Source: Pseudomonas sp. PDM04
GTDB lineage: Bacteria > Pseudomonadota > Gammaproteobacteria > Pseudomonadales > Pseudomonadaceae
Direction of reading: 5' to 3'
Length of the DNA stretch: 64,000 bases
NCBI RefSeq assembly: GCF_014851765.1
Contig: NZ_JACVAI010000008.1
Location: forward strand, 186,001-250,000
Positions 35,725 through 43,960 of the stretch are shown in pieces. The position numbers and the translations under genes were made by a program. The notes under the pieces were generated by a model. It made no database searches, was not told where the DNA came from, and was given only the letters and a program-made list of their open reading frames with translations. Within the stretch, counting starts at the first letter, position 1; each line of letters opens with the position of its first letter.

Positions 35725-35964
35725 ATGGCTTCCATCAACATCCGCATCGACAATGATCTGAAGCAGCGTTCATTTGCCGAGTTGGAAAAGCTCGGAGTAA
35801 CGCCTTCCGAACTTCTGCGCCAAACCCTTCAATACGTCGCCGAGCGCGGCAAATTACCCTTCAAAGCAGCCTTACTCAGCGAAGAGGATGAAGCGCTCAT
35901 CGCCGTGGTCACCGAACGTCTTGCCGCTCCTCAGCGAGTCAAGGTAAGCCTGGATGACCTATAG
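35725..35964 (+). CDS. RelB/DinJ-type antitoxin
   Basis: This 79-residue protein begins ASINIRIDNDLKQRSFAELE, the ribbon-helix-helix pattern of RelB/DinJ antitoxins, with the second helix at TPSELLRQTLQYV. The acidic C-terminal half should wrap the toxin. It is followed by a toxin gene overlapping by 11 bases. Base composition is more AT-rich than in the neighbouring core genes, consistent with recent acquisition. Confidence 0.88.
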   Translation: MASINIRIDNDLKQRSFAELEKLGVTPSELLRQTLQYVAERGKLPFKAALLSEEDEALIAVVTERLAAPQRVKVSLDDL

Positions 35965-36256
35965 CCTCGAATTTGACCGTCGCGCGTTGAAAGAGTGGAA
36001 AAAGCTGGGGGACACGTTACGCCAACAGTTTAAAAAGAAGCTGGCTGAAATACTCGAAAATCCTCGTATTGAAGCCAATCGGCTTCGCCAACTGCCTGAC
36101 TGCTACAAACTCAAATTGCGTAGTGCGGGTTATCGGCTGATATACCAGGTCATCGATCAGGAAGTCGTGGTGTTTGTGGTTGCCGTCGGGAAACGCGAGG
36201 GAGAAGCGGCTTACCAAGATGCGCAGGACCGAATTATTCAGCAGCCCGCTGACTAA
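35954..36256 (+). CDS. RelE/ParE-superfamily toxin
   Basis: This 100-residue toxin has the RelE fold elements LEFDRRALKEWKKLGDTLRQ, LRQLPDCYKLKL and SAGYRLIYQVIDQEVVVFVV. RelE proteins cleave mRNA in the ribosomal A site; ParE relatives inhibit gyrase. The Lys/Arg-rich helix, RLIYQV and the RelB-type partner favour RelE. It overlaps the antitoxin gene by 11 bases. Confidence 0.88.
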   Translation: MTYSLEFDRRALKEWKKLGDTLRQQFKKKLAEILENPRIEANRLRQLPDCYKLKLRSAGYRLIYQVIDQEVVVFVVAVGKREGEAAYQDAQDRIIQQPAD

Positions 36257-36269
36257 CTCGGTCCTGCGC
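36221..36269. repeat. Twelve-base perfect inverted repeat across the toxin stop codon
   Basis: GCGCAGGACCGA (36221-36232) and TCGGTCCTGCGC (36258-36269) are exact complements 25 bases apart, straddling the toxin stop at 36254-36256. No T-tract follows. It could be a transcript-end structure or the boundary of an inserted cassette. Confidence 0.6.
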
Positions 36270-36328
36270 ACCATCACAGCGAAAAATGCCATACGACACA
36301 GGTTCATGCCGCCCAGGCACTCGCCCCC

Positions 36329-37135
36329 TCACGGATAACTAAACCCCTTGACCAACGTCAACTCCCCCACCGCCCGCATCGGCACCAGGAACGTCTCCAT
36401 CTTCTCATTCGGCGTCCCTTCCTCCGTGATCACGGTCACCTGCGCGGTGGTCAGCGGCTGAGCCGCCTCTTCCTGCCCTTCCTCGTCGCTGCGATAGCCG
36501 CCGCCGAAGTAGTTCACATAAACGAGGTACTGGCCCTTGATGGGCGCGGGCATGGCAAAGATTTCCGGGCCGTAGCCGGTGGTGACGTCGACATCGAGCG
36601 CGGCGCCGTTGGGGGCGACGCGATCGCCGTACCAGATGTGGGCGCCGTCGGGGGTGATGAGGTGCAGGTCCAGGTCGGTGCCGTCGCTGTCCCAGGCCAG
36701 CAATACCCGCAACTTGGCGGGGGTGGCGCCGCCGCTGGCATTGAGGAATTGCGTGCGATGGCGTTGCTGGCCGTCGGGGCTGCGCACTTCGACGCTGTTG
36801 CTGCCGTTGGGAAACGAGAACGGTCGATCGAAGCGCCCGGCAGGGTCGATTTTCAGCGGCATGCTGACGCCGTTGACGATCAGCCGGCCGGGCTCGGAGG
36901 TCTTGGGGGTGGCGTTGATCTGGCCGCTGATGCGGGCGGTGTTGGCCTGGCCGGCGGGGGTGTTGACCGAGGAGGCCGGGTAGTTGACGGTCTGGCGGAA
37001 GCTTTCGCCTTCGCCTTGCGGCGCGCCGGTGCGCCAGCCGCCGACGGGGGTCTCCAGGTCAACGGCGGCATAGGTCGTTGGCAGCGCGCTGACGGCGCAA
37101 AGGAACAGCAAGACCTGTGGATAGCGGAGTTTCAT
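36329..37135 (-). CDS. magF: DUF2135 periplasmic protein, last gene of the mag operon
   Basis: This 268-residue protein has a signal peptide ending TTYA near residue 23. The C-terminal half is a DUF2135/YfaP beta-sandwich (LAWDSDGTDLDLHLITPDG; HIWYGD; QYLVYVNYFGGGY). The Asp-rich DxTDLDLH motif may bind metal or structure the fold. It is paralogous to the first gene of the same operon (45706). The role in the macroglobulin complex is unknown. It begins three bases after the DUF2300 gene. Confidence 0.85.
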   Translation of the reverse strand: MKLRYPQVLLFLCAVSALPTTYAAVDLETPVGGWRTGAPQGEGESFRQTVNYPASSVNTPAGQANTARISGQINATPKTSEPGRLIVNGVSMPLKIDPAGRFDRPFSFPNGSNSVEVRSPDGQQRHRTQFLNASGGATPAKLRVLLAWDSDGTDLDLHLITPDGAHIWYGDRVAPNGAALDVDVTTGYGPEIFAMPAPIKGQYLVYVNYFGGGYRSDEEGQEEAAQPLTTAQVTVITEEGTPNEKMETFLVPMRAVGELTLVKGFSYP

Positions 37136-37138
37136 GGC

Positions 37139-38758
37139 CTATTCCAGCAAGAGGTGACGGGCAAGCCCTTCGATGTAGGTTTCATCCTGGCCGTTGGGGT
37201 GTGCTTCGAAGGCCAGGTGCAGGTATTCGTGAGTCAGGTCGAGACGGTCTTGCAGCGACAGCACGCCGCGTACGTAGAGGCGCTGGCGTTCGCGGTCGAC
37301 GAAGGGGCGTCCGAACGCGAGTTTGCACACGGCGAAGGTGCTGACTTCGCTGTAGCCGGTTTCGCCTTCGAGGCGCTGACGCCAGCTGCGGCGTTGTGTT
37401 TGCAGCCAGTCCTGGGCGGCGGGCAACGCCTCGCAGGACGCCACCGGGTTGTCCCAGCGGCTGAGGCTGGCACGCGGGTAGGCGTGGAGCAGGATCGCGT
37501 CGTAGCGCTGGCCGGCATGGGCTTGCTCGACCGCTTGCTGCCAGGCCAGTTTGTCCGGGCCGGGTTGATCGGAGTGATAGGTGACCGTGCTGCCGGCCAA
37601 CACCAGGTCGGCGGTCCACGCCGCGATGTGGCGCGACTCGGCGGAAGCCGGACGCGGCGCGACGCGTTGACGACTGCTGCTGTCGTCGATACTCAGGCAG
37701 TCGCCGTGGCGCGTGGCGTTTTGCAGCAGGTAGGTGCGGATCGCCACGGCCAGCGCTTTCGCCGCTTCGGCCGGTTCCGGTTTGGCTTCGCGTTCGAGAA
37801 CCCGGGCGACGTACTCCTCGCGATCCAGGCGGGCGACGAGTTTGCCATCGAGCAGAAACAGCTCGCCATCGCTGTGGATATCGAGCTGGTTGCCGTTGCT
37901 GAACTCGACCCGGTAATCGCCCTTGATCGGACCGGAAGCGACCACTCGATCCGCCGCCAGCACGCGCTTGATCGGATAGCGGGAAAACAACCCGACCTCG
38001 ACGCAGCGCCCGGCGTCCGCGGGCCAGTCATCGGGCAACACGGAAGCCAGCGCAACCGCGTAGTGACGCAAGACCCTCTGGCTGGTCCCGCGACCACCGG
38101 CCCAGACCGGAGTGCCATCGACGGTCCATCCGGCGAATCCGCCCTGACGCGAAGTCGGGCCCTGTTCACCCAGCCAGCTCCAGGTTTTCACCCGCAGGCG
38201 CCCGCCCAGTTCGCCGACGACATTGCCATCCGCCGCGCCCAGTACCACATCGAGCAACACCCGGCGCATCTGTTCCCGGGCAGGCAGCCACGTTAAAACA
38301 CCCAGCAACTCGGCCACCGATACACGGGTCGCCGGTTGTATCGACGGCAACTCCAGCAACCACGAGGGCGCCTGCCGCGCCTGCCAGTACGTGCGCCAAT
38401 CCGACGCCACAATGCCCAGCCGCGTGGGCTCGAAGTACAGCCCGCACGACTTCACCAACGCCTGATCGCGCTCGATCCTGCCACCGGCGGTGCAACAATA
38501 GACCTCGTCCTTCGACTGCCCACGGCATTCATAAGCCGGTTCCCGGGCACCGGTATCCACCAGCCACGCGTAGACAAACAACTTCCACAGGCTGCCCAAC
38601 GGCGTTTGCAGACTCTGCGGCAACGGTTCGCGGGCGATCAGTTGGGTGGGGGTCAACGCGAGCAACTGGCCTTTGTACGCAAGCCGCAACGGCTCGTCCT
38701 GCGCCGTCGCCAGCGCAGGTATCAGACACAGCAGCAGCCAGACCAGCGGCCGCCTCAC
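37139..38758 (-). CDS. magE: DUF2300 protein with PBP-like, SpoIID-like and HExxH segments
   Basis: This 539-residue protein has a signal peptide (ALATA, about residue 19). Residues 40-235 resemble a penicillin-binding fold: Ser56-Leu-Trp-Lys59 (SxxK), Ser104-Cys-Gly (SxN-like) and Lys191-Thr-Trp (KTG-like), then WTVDGTPVWAGGRGTS. Residues 260-410 resemble SpoIID/LytB: LDREEYVARVLEREAKPEPA then AAKALAVAIRTYLL, with Glu324 at the SpoIID catalytic position. The C-terminus has His510-Glu-Tyr-Leu-His514, a zinc-peptidase motif. It is equivalent to E. coli YfaQ and P. aeruginosa MagE. Modular assignments are my reading of motifs; the second and third PBP motifs look degenerate. The start lies one base after the macroglobulin stop. 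Confidence 0.82.
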   Translation of the reverse strand: MRRPLVWLLLCLIPALATAQDEPLRLAYKGQLLALTPTQLIAREPLPQSLQTPLGSLWKLFVYAWLVDTGAREPAYECRGQSKDEVYCCTAGGRIERDQALVKSCGLYFEPTRLGIVASDWRTYWQARQAPSWLLELPSIQPATRVSVAELLGVLTWLPAREQMRRVLLDVVLGAADGNVVGELGGRLRVKTWSWLGEQGPTSRQGGFAGWTVDGTPVWAGGRGTSQRVLRHYAVALASVLPDDWPADAGRCVEVGLFSRYPIKRVLAADRVVASGPIKGDYRVEFSNGNQLDIHSDGELFLLDGKLVARLDREEYVARVLEREAKPEPAEAAKALAVAIRTYLLQNATRHGDCLSIDDSSSRQRVAPRPASAESRHIAAWTADLVLAGSTVTYHSDQPGPDKLAWQQAVEQAHAGQRYDAILLHAYPRASLSRWDNPVASCEALPAAQDWLQTQRRSWRQRLEGETGYSEVSTFAVCKLAFGRPFVDRERQRLYVRGVLSLQDRLDLTHEYLHLAFEAHPNGQDETYIEGLARHLLLE

Positions 38759-38759
38759 G

Positions 38760-41700
38760 TCAGTTGACCGTGATCTGGCCGAGGGCGGCTTTCGCTTCCT
38801 GGGCCTGATGCTGTGGCGCGTAGACCTGGGTGAAGCGCACTGGCGGCAAGTTGAACTGGCCTTTTTGCGAGAAACGCACCAGATGGCGCAGACGCAATTC
38901 GCCGCTCAGCGCATCCACCGGCACCGCGTAGGCCAGTTGCCCCGGCTCGAAGCGCGCCTTTTCCAGGGCGGCCGGCTCGGTGCCCGCCTTGCCCTGCAAC
39001 TTGATGCCCCACGTCGTGCGCTCGACATCCGCGCCGGGTGGCAACGGGACTTCGAGCATGCCGTAACGCAACGGTTTCGCGGATTTGCCGGTGAGGATCA
39101 CCTCGTCCAGATACAGGCTGTCGCTGGACAACGGTTTGTTGCCGACCGGTTCCAGCGTGAACGTGAACGCTTCGTCGCCCGGCACCAGACGCGACAGGCG
39201 TCGGGTGACGGTGACCGGCATCGATTCGACGGGCGGTTGCCCAGTCTGGAAGCTCAGCGCCGCACGCAGCGGGCGCTCCTGGGTGCCGGACACCGTGAGC
39301 ACACCCGGCACCGCCGTAGCGCCCTGCCACGTCCAATACATCTCACCACTCGCACCGTACTTTTTCTTCCAGCCCTCACCGGGCGTCAGGGCGATGGTCG
39401 GCGAAGCCTGTGCGATGCTGCGTTGCAACCAGGTCAGCGCCAGAGCGCGCTCCAGTGTCGATTGCTGCGGCAGCAGGCGTTGCAGCAGCGCCTGTGCACG
39501 AACCTGATCGAACGGTTGCAGCGACAGGCTCAGCGCTTCGGCGAACGGCTGGGAACTGACCGCCAGCCGCTGTTGCGCTGCGCCGACCTGACGATTGAAT
39601 GCCTCCGGCAACGCGACTTTCGACTGAGTGGCCAGCGATGCGCTCAGGACCCGCGCCGCCGCCAGGCCGAGTGCCGAATCCGGATCGCCCATGACCAGGC
39701 TGTCCGTGCCATCGTCCATCAGGGTGTCGACCTGGCCTTCGCCGGCCTTCGCCAGATCTTCGATCAAACCGCTGAGCAGCGTGTTGACCGGCAACTGCAT
39801 CTGCCTGGCAAACGACAGGATCAACGCCCGTTGCAGCAACGGTGTGTTCGGCGCCTGCCTGGCGTACACCTCCAGCACCCGCTGCCAGTGCTCCGGGGGC
39901 AGGGTCAGCTGCAGTACCTGGCTGGCGTTCCAGTCGGCGTAGTACGCATAAGCGGTGAGGAACGCATCCGGTTCGCCGTCGAAGCCCCACCAGGTGAAAC
40001 TCGCCGACGGCCCGGCCATTTGCACCAGGCGCAAGCGGCTGTTCTGCATGATCAGGCGCAGGCGATCACGAATCTGCGGGTTCGACGCCAGCGACGGATA
40101 AGCGATGCTCAACGGCAGCAGGCGGCTGGCGGTCTGCTCGACGCCGCCGTACGGATAAGCGAGCAAATCGTCGAGTGCCGTACGGAACAGCGCCTGCGGA
40201 CTGTCGTCCAGGCGCAGGCGAATATCGGTCGCGTCGGCCGGCAGGCTCAGCGGGGTGTCGCCGCTGGCCACGTCGAGGCTTTGCGTCTGGGTGACCTGCC
40301 AGCCTTCACCGGTCGCGGTCAGGCGCACGGCCAGGGCATCGGCGGTCTTGCCGTCCTGCACCAGCTCCGCACGCCACTCGCCACTGGCCAGCGCAAAGGC
40401 TGGCAACGCGATGTAGTTGATGCCGGCGTTCAATGTCACCGGCACCCGTTGCTCAGTACCGGCGTAATGAATCAGCAGTTCGGCCTTCAGCGGTTTTTCC
40501 GTCTGATTGAACGCGAACACACCGAGATCCGGTTTGTCGCCACTGCGGAATCGCGTCGGCCCGCTCCACTTCAGGTACAGCGGTTTTTCCGAGCGCACGA
40601 ACTGCTTCTTCTGGCCGACCTGACCGTCATCGGCGATGGCCCGGGCGGTGATGCGCCAGCGGGTCAGCGAGTCCGGCATGGTGAAGGTGAAACGGGTCTT
40701 GCCGTTGGCATCGGTGACCAACTCCGGCTGCCAGGCGGCGGTGTCGACGTCTTCGCGACGCGGTCGCTCGAGCACCTTCACGCCACGCTCGCTGCGGTTG
40801 GCTTTACCCGGTGCGCCCGGGCTGCCGGGCAAGGCGACGTCGTAGCTGATGAACGACAGACTGGCGCTGGTGCGCACGTTGTTGCGCCGTGGATGGTAGA
40901 AAAACTGGTCGATGCTCGGCGCCACCTCCGGTTGCAGCGCGTAGACCATTTCATCGACCACGCTGACCGTCAGGTGAGCGGCGATCGGCTTGCCGGCGAA
41001 CGCGGTGGTGAGGTCCACCGACACCGTGTCACCGGGCTGATAAGCCTCTTTGTCGGTGGCGATGGCCACTTCGATTTGCGGCGCAATCACCTTGATGCCG
41101 GCATTCTGGAAGCTGTACTGGCCACCCTTGGTGTACAGCACGGAGAAGGTCAGGTTCGGCGCAAAACTGTCCTTCACCGGGATGCGCGCGCGGTATTGGG
41201 TGTCGCTGAGTTTTTCCAGCTTCAGCCAGTCGCCGCCCCTGGACATCAGCGCCGTGGCCTCGACCTTGTCGCGCTCCAGCGAGAGCAGCGCATCGCTGAC
41301 CGGCTCCGGGAAGGTGATCAGCGCCAGGGCTTCGTCGCCGGCCTTGTACTCGGGTTTGTCGAGGACGATTTCCACGGTGCCGGGCACCGCCTTGACACCC
41401 TCCCCCGTGACCGAGTGACCGGTGGCGCCGACCGCACGGCCGTGGTCATCCTTCAGCGTCAGGTTGTAAGTCCCGGGCCGCTCGAAGGCCAGGGAAAAGC
41501 TTTTGTCGCCGGCCGCGAGCTTGCCTTCGCCGCTGCTCTGGTCCTCCAGGCGCACCCAGCTGTAGCTGCTCGGCGTGAGGGCCTTGCCCTGCTCGCTGCC
41601 ACTCTCATTGAAATAGCTGAACTGCACCGCGTCGCCCACCGCACTGAAGCGCTGCGGTGCGCTCAGGCGAAAATTCGCGGCGCCACGGTCGATGAGGATT

Positions 41701-43325
41701 TCCCGGGTGACCTTGACCCGATACGCCGCGCCATCGCTGGCGAACACGGTGAGCATGTAGCGGCTCGGCTTGTCGGTGGCCGGCAGGTCGAGGGTGGCAC
41801 TGCCCTTGGCGTCGGTGGTCAGTTCGGTGCTGGTCAGCTCCACCGGGAATTGCCCCAGGTATTGCAGCTCGTTATCGACCATCGACAGTTGTTGCGCACG
41901 CAGGCTCAGGCTCAGCCGGGCGTTCGCCACCGGCTTGCCGTCCGGATAGAGCAGCACCAGGCTGCCTTTCACCGGCTCGCCGGTGCGGTAATCCTGCTTG
42001 GCCAGGTTCAGCGCGATTTCGAAGTGCGGCTTGATGTATTCCGCGACGCGAAAGGCGCTGCTGTAGGCCTGGTCCTTGTAGCTGAAACGCAGCTCATAAC
42101 CGCCGGCCACGGCGTTTTCCGGCAACTGGAAACGCCCCTGGGTGCCGGATTTCGAATCGAGTTTGAGCGCCAGGGATTGCAGCGCGGTGCCGGTGGCATC
42201 GAGCACCGTGACATTCACATCGGCCGCGGTCGGCAAGACCGAATCGCGCGCATTTTTGAACTCGCGACCGACGATCTTCAGCGACACCCAATCCCCCGGC
42301 CGGTACAGCGGGCGGTCGGTGAAGGCATAGAGTTTGGTGTCGTAGATTTCGCTGTCGTAGTAGAAGTTCTCGGAGACGAACACCCCGCCCTCTTCGTCCT
42401 CGCCGATCACGAACGAACGCTCGGGGCTCACGTGTTTCAACCGCAGCAAGCCATCGGCGTCGGTCGCCCCGCTGCTCATCACGCCCAGGCCATCGGTCCA
42501 CAGCACATTGACCTTCGGCACCGAACTGCCTTCGTGTTTGCGCGCGGCCCACACCAGCAGTTCATCGCCGGCAATCTTGCTCACGGCCACGGTGTTGGAG
42601 ACGAACACCATGGTGGTCGCGCGGTATTTGCCGATCAACGCTTCCACCAGGTACAGGCCGGGCTTGAGGTTGCCCAACGGGATGTACACGTTGCCCGGCG
42701 CCACGCTGACGAACTCACTGGAAGAGCCGGCCAGGTTGACGCCGGCCGGCGGCTGGATCGGCTTGGCCTGCCACAGCGGGTAACGGAACTGGCTGACCAC
42801 CGGGAGGCCCGGGATCAGGGCGAATTGCGGCTGGGCGTCGTAAGGCGTTGGCGCGGCAATCGCAGCCCCCATCTTCAGTTCCGGCACGTCCTCGGTGACC
42901 TGTTTGCGGGATTCGTAGGAAAAAGCGCGCTGCATCACCCGACGGGATTTGCGGTACCAGTTGTCCCACAGGTACGCGAGGGTATTGGACAGGCCTTCGC
43001 CCTTGAACTGACCGTCACTGACCACCCGGTGCAGGTTCTTCTGGCGCTTGAGGAAATCCAGCGGTTTGTCGATGCGGTACACCCGAATGTCCGCGCCGCC
43101 GTAGGGCTCCATGCGGAACCGGCGATAGTCGCGGCCCGGCGCCTCGAGCCGCACCATCGCCTGCTCGTCACTGGCGAAACTGCTGTCGGCCAGCAGGAAG
43201 AAACTTTCGCCGGCCACCGGCGTGTAGCCGCTCGGCTCGACGGTGTCTTCGGCATTCACCGCCGAGAAAGGCATCACGAACACCAACAGCAGAGACAGAA
43301 AACGCAACATGCGGGCACCGGTCAT
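38760..43325 (-). CDS. magD: Bacterial alpha-2-macroglobulin MagD, without the thioester Cys
   Basis: This protein of about 1521 residues has a signal peptide (MLRFLSLLLVFVMPFSAVNA). Macroglobulin features include FTDRPLYRPGDWVSLKIVG, the bait-flanking beta domains and FTMPDSLTRWRITARAIADD. At the thioester site, AYPYGGVEQT replaces the usual YPYGCLEQ, so residue 1061 is Gly (codon 40143-40145) and no thioester can form. Family knowledge: such proteins trap proteases in the periplasm, and P. aeruginosa MagD is the reference member. ATG 43325 overlaps the DUF1175 stop as ATGA; an upstream frame to 43403 lies in that gene. The 1567-codon frame on the opposite strand is a shadow. Confidence 0.93.
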   Translation of the reverse strand: MTGARMLRFLSLLLVFVMPFSAVNAEDTVEPSGYTPVAGESFFLLADSSFASDEQAMVRLEAPGRDYRRFRMEPYGGADIRVYRIDKPLDFLKRQKNLHRVVSDGQFKGEGLSNTLAYLWDNWYRKSRRVMQRAFSYESRKQVTEDVPELKMGAAIAAPTPYDAQPQFALIPGLPVVSQFRYPLWQAKPIQPPAGVNLAGSSSEFVSVAPGNVYIPLGNLKPGLYLVEALIGKYRATTMVFVSNTVAVSKIAGDELLVWAARKHEGSSVPKVNVLWTDGLGVMSSGATDADGLLRLKHVSPERSFVIGEDEEGGVFVSENFYYDSEIYDTKLYAFTDRPLYRPGDWVSLKIVGREFKNARDSVLPTAADVNVTVLDATGTALQSLALKLDSKSGTQGRFQLPENAVAGGYELRFSYKDQAYSSAFRVAEYIKPHFEIALNLAKQDYRTGEPVKGSLVLLYPDGKPVANARLSLSLRAQQLSMVDNELQYLGQFPVELTSTELTTDAKGSATLDLPATDKPSRYMLTVFASDGAAYRVKVTREILIDRGAANFRLSAPQRFSAVGDAVQFSYFNESGSEQGKALTPSSYSWVRLEDQSSGEGKLAAGDKSFSLAFERPGTYNLTLKDDHGRAVGATGHSVTGEGVKAVPGTVEIVLDKPEYKAGDEALALITFPEPVSDALLSLERDKVEATALMSRGGDWLKLEKLSDTQYRARIPVKDSFAPNLTFSVLYTKGGQYSFQNAGIKVIAPQIEVAIATDKEAYQPGDTVSVDLTTAFAGKPIAAHLTVSVVDEMVYALQPEVAPSIDQFFYHPRRNNVRTSASLSFISYDVALPGSPGAPGKANRSERGVKVLERPRREDVDTAAWQPELVTDANGKTRFTFTMPDSLTRWRITARAIADDGQVGQKKQFVRSEKPLYLKWSGPTRFRSGDKPDLGVFAFNQTEKPLKAELLIHYAGTEQRVPVTLNAGINYIALPAFALASGEWRAELVQDGKTADALAVRLTATGEGWQVTQTQSLDVASGDTPLSLPADATDIRLRLDDSPQALFRTALDDLLAYPYGGVEQTASRLLPLSIAYPSLASNPQIRDRLRLIMQNSRLRLVQMAGPSASFTWWGFDGEPDAFLTAYAYYADWNASQVLQLTLPPEHWQRVLEVYARQAPNTPLLQRALILSFARQMQLPVNTLLSGLIEDLAKAGEGQVDTLMDDGTDSLVMGDPDSALGLAAARVLSASLATQSKVALPEAFNRQVGAAQQRLAVSSQPFAEALSLSLQPFDQVRAQALLQRLLPQQSTLERALALTWLQRSIAQASPTIALTPGEGWKKKYGASGEMYWTWQGATAVPGVLTVSGTQERPLRAALSFQTGQPPVESMPVTVTRRLSRLVPGDEAFTFTLEPVGNKPLSSDSLYLDEVILTGKSAKPLRYGMLEVPLPPGADVERTTWGIKLQGKAGTEPAALEKARFEPGQLAYAVPVDALSGELRLRHLVRFSQKGQFNLPPVRFTQVYAPQHQAQEAKAALGQITVN

Positions 43326-43960
43326 TGGGAGAGAAAATTCAGTCGATAGACGCCGATGAAGTTGGGGTTGGCTGCGTCGGGTATCCATCGGGTGTCCTTC
43401 CATGTCATGAGTTGCTGCAGGCTCGCGGAGCGCATGCCGTTGTCAGTGGGGGTGGTCGTGCCGGTGTGATAGGCGATGTAGCGGCCCATCCAGATCATCA
43501 GGTGCTGATCGTCGCCCTGATCGAAAAACATCAGGTCGCCGGGGCGCGCCTGCGTCACGTCGCGGCCGACCAGATGGCTGTTGAACTGGATCAGCTTGAT
43601 CGCGTTGACGTAAGGCCCGACCTTGCCACCGCCCTGCTGCCATTGCTGGGCGAGGCCGCGCTGGGCGTCGCTCAAGGACAGCTCCGGCGGCAGGTAGCGA
43701 TTGGACAGGCCATTGCTGCGCAACCATTTGTCGTCGTGCACCTTGAGGGCTTCATTGGCAGCGAAACGGACCAGTCCGGCGCAATCCTGCTGGTACCAGC
43801 GCGGGCTCGGCCCCTTGCTCAGCTGTTCCTGGGCGATGCGCACGAACCAGGCACGGAACACCTGGGATTGCTGCGGATCGAGCGCGGCGGCGTCACTGGC
43901 GAAGGCGTGGCCGCCGAGCACCAGCGCCAACAGGCCGAGGCTGCGGATAAGCAGGGTCAC
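43322..43960 (-). CDS. magC: DUF1175 protein, NlpC/P60-like
   Basis: This 212-residue exported protein starts at GTG 43960, which overlaps the upstream stop as GTGA. The N-terminus is hydrophobic (TLLIRSLGLLALVLGGHAFA). The segments YQQDCAGLVRFAANEAL (Cys60), GDLMFFDQGDDQHLMIWMG (His153) and YIAYHTG (His165) read like a NlpC/P60 Cys-His-His papain-like fold. The family is DUF1175/YfaT and its activity is unknown. If the triad is real it may cut peptides in peptidoglycan or process its macroglobulin neighbour. Confidence 0.82.
   Translation of the reverse strand: MTLLIRSLGLLALVLGGHAFASDAAALDPQQSQVFRAWFVRIAQEQLSKGPSPRWYQQDCAGLVRFAANEALKVHDDKWLRSNGLSNRYLPPELSLSDAQRGLAQQWQQGGGKVGPYVNAIKLIQFNSHLVGRDVTQARPGDLMFFDQGDDQHLMIWMGRYIAYHTGTTTPTDNGMRSASLQQLMTWKDTRWIPDAANPNFIGVYRLNFLSQ

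Noticed and set aside
34446..36260. Repressor plus toxin-antitoxin segment as an intact prophage
   Set aside because: No integrase, structural, lysis or attachment sequences were found, only an isolated repressor.
38646..43349. A 1567-codon open frame on the plus strand opposite the macroglobulin gene
   Set aside because: It is an antisense shadow caused by high GC at third positions. Its translation is rich in Arg, His, Gln and Gly with no fold or signal, while the minus-strand product is a clear macroglobulin.
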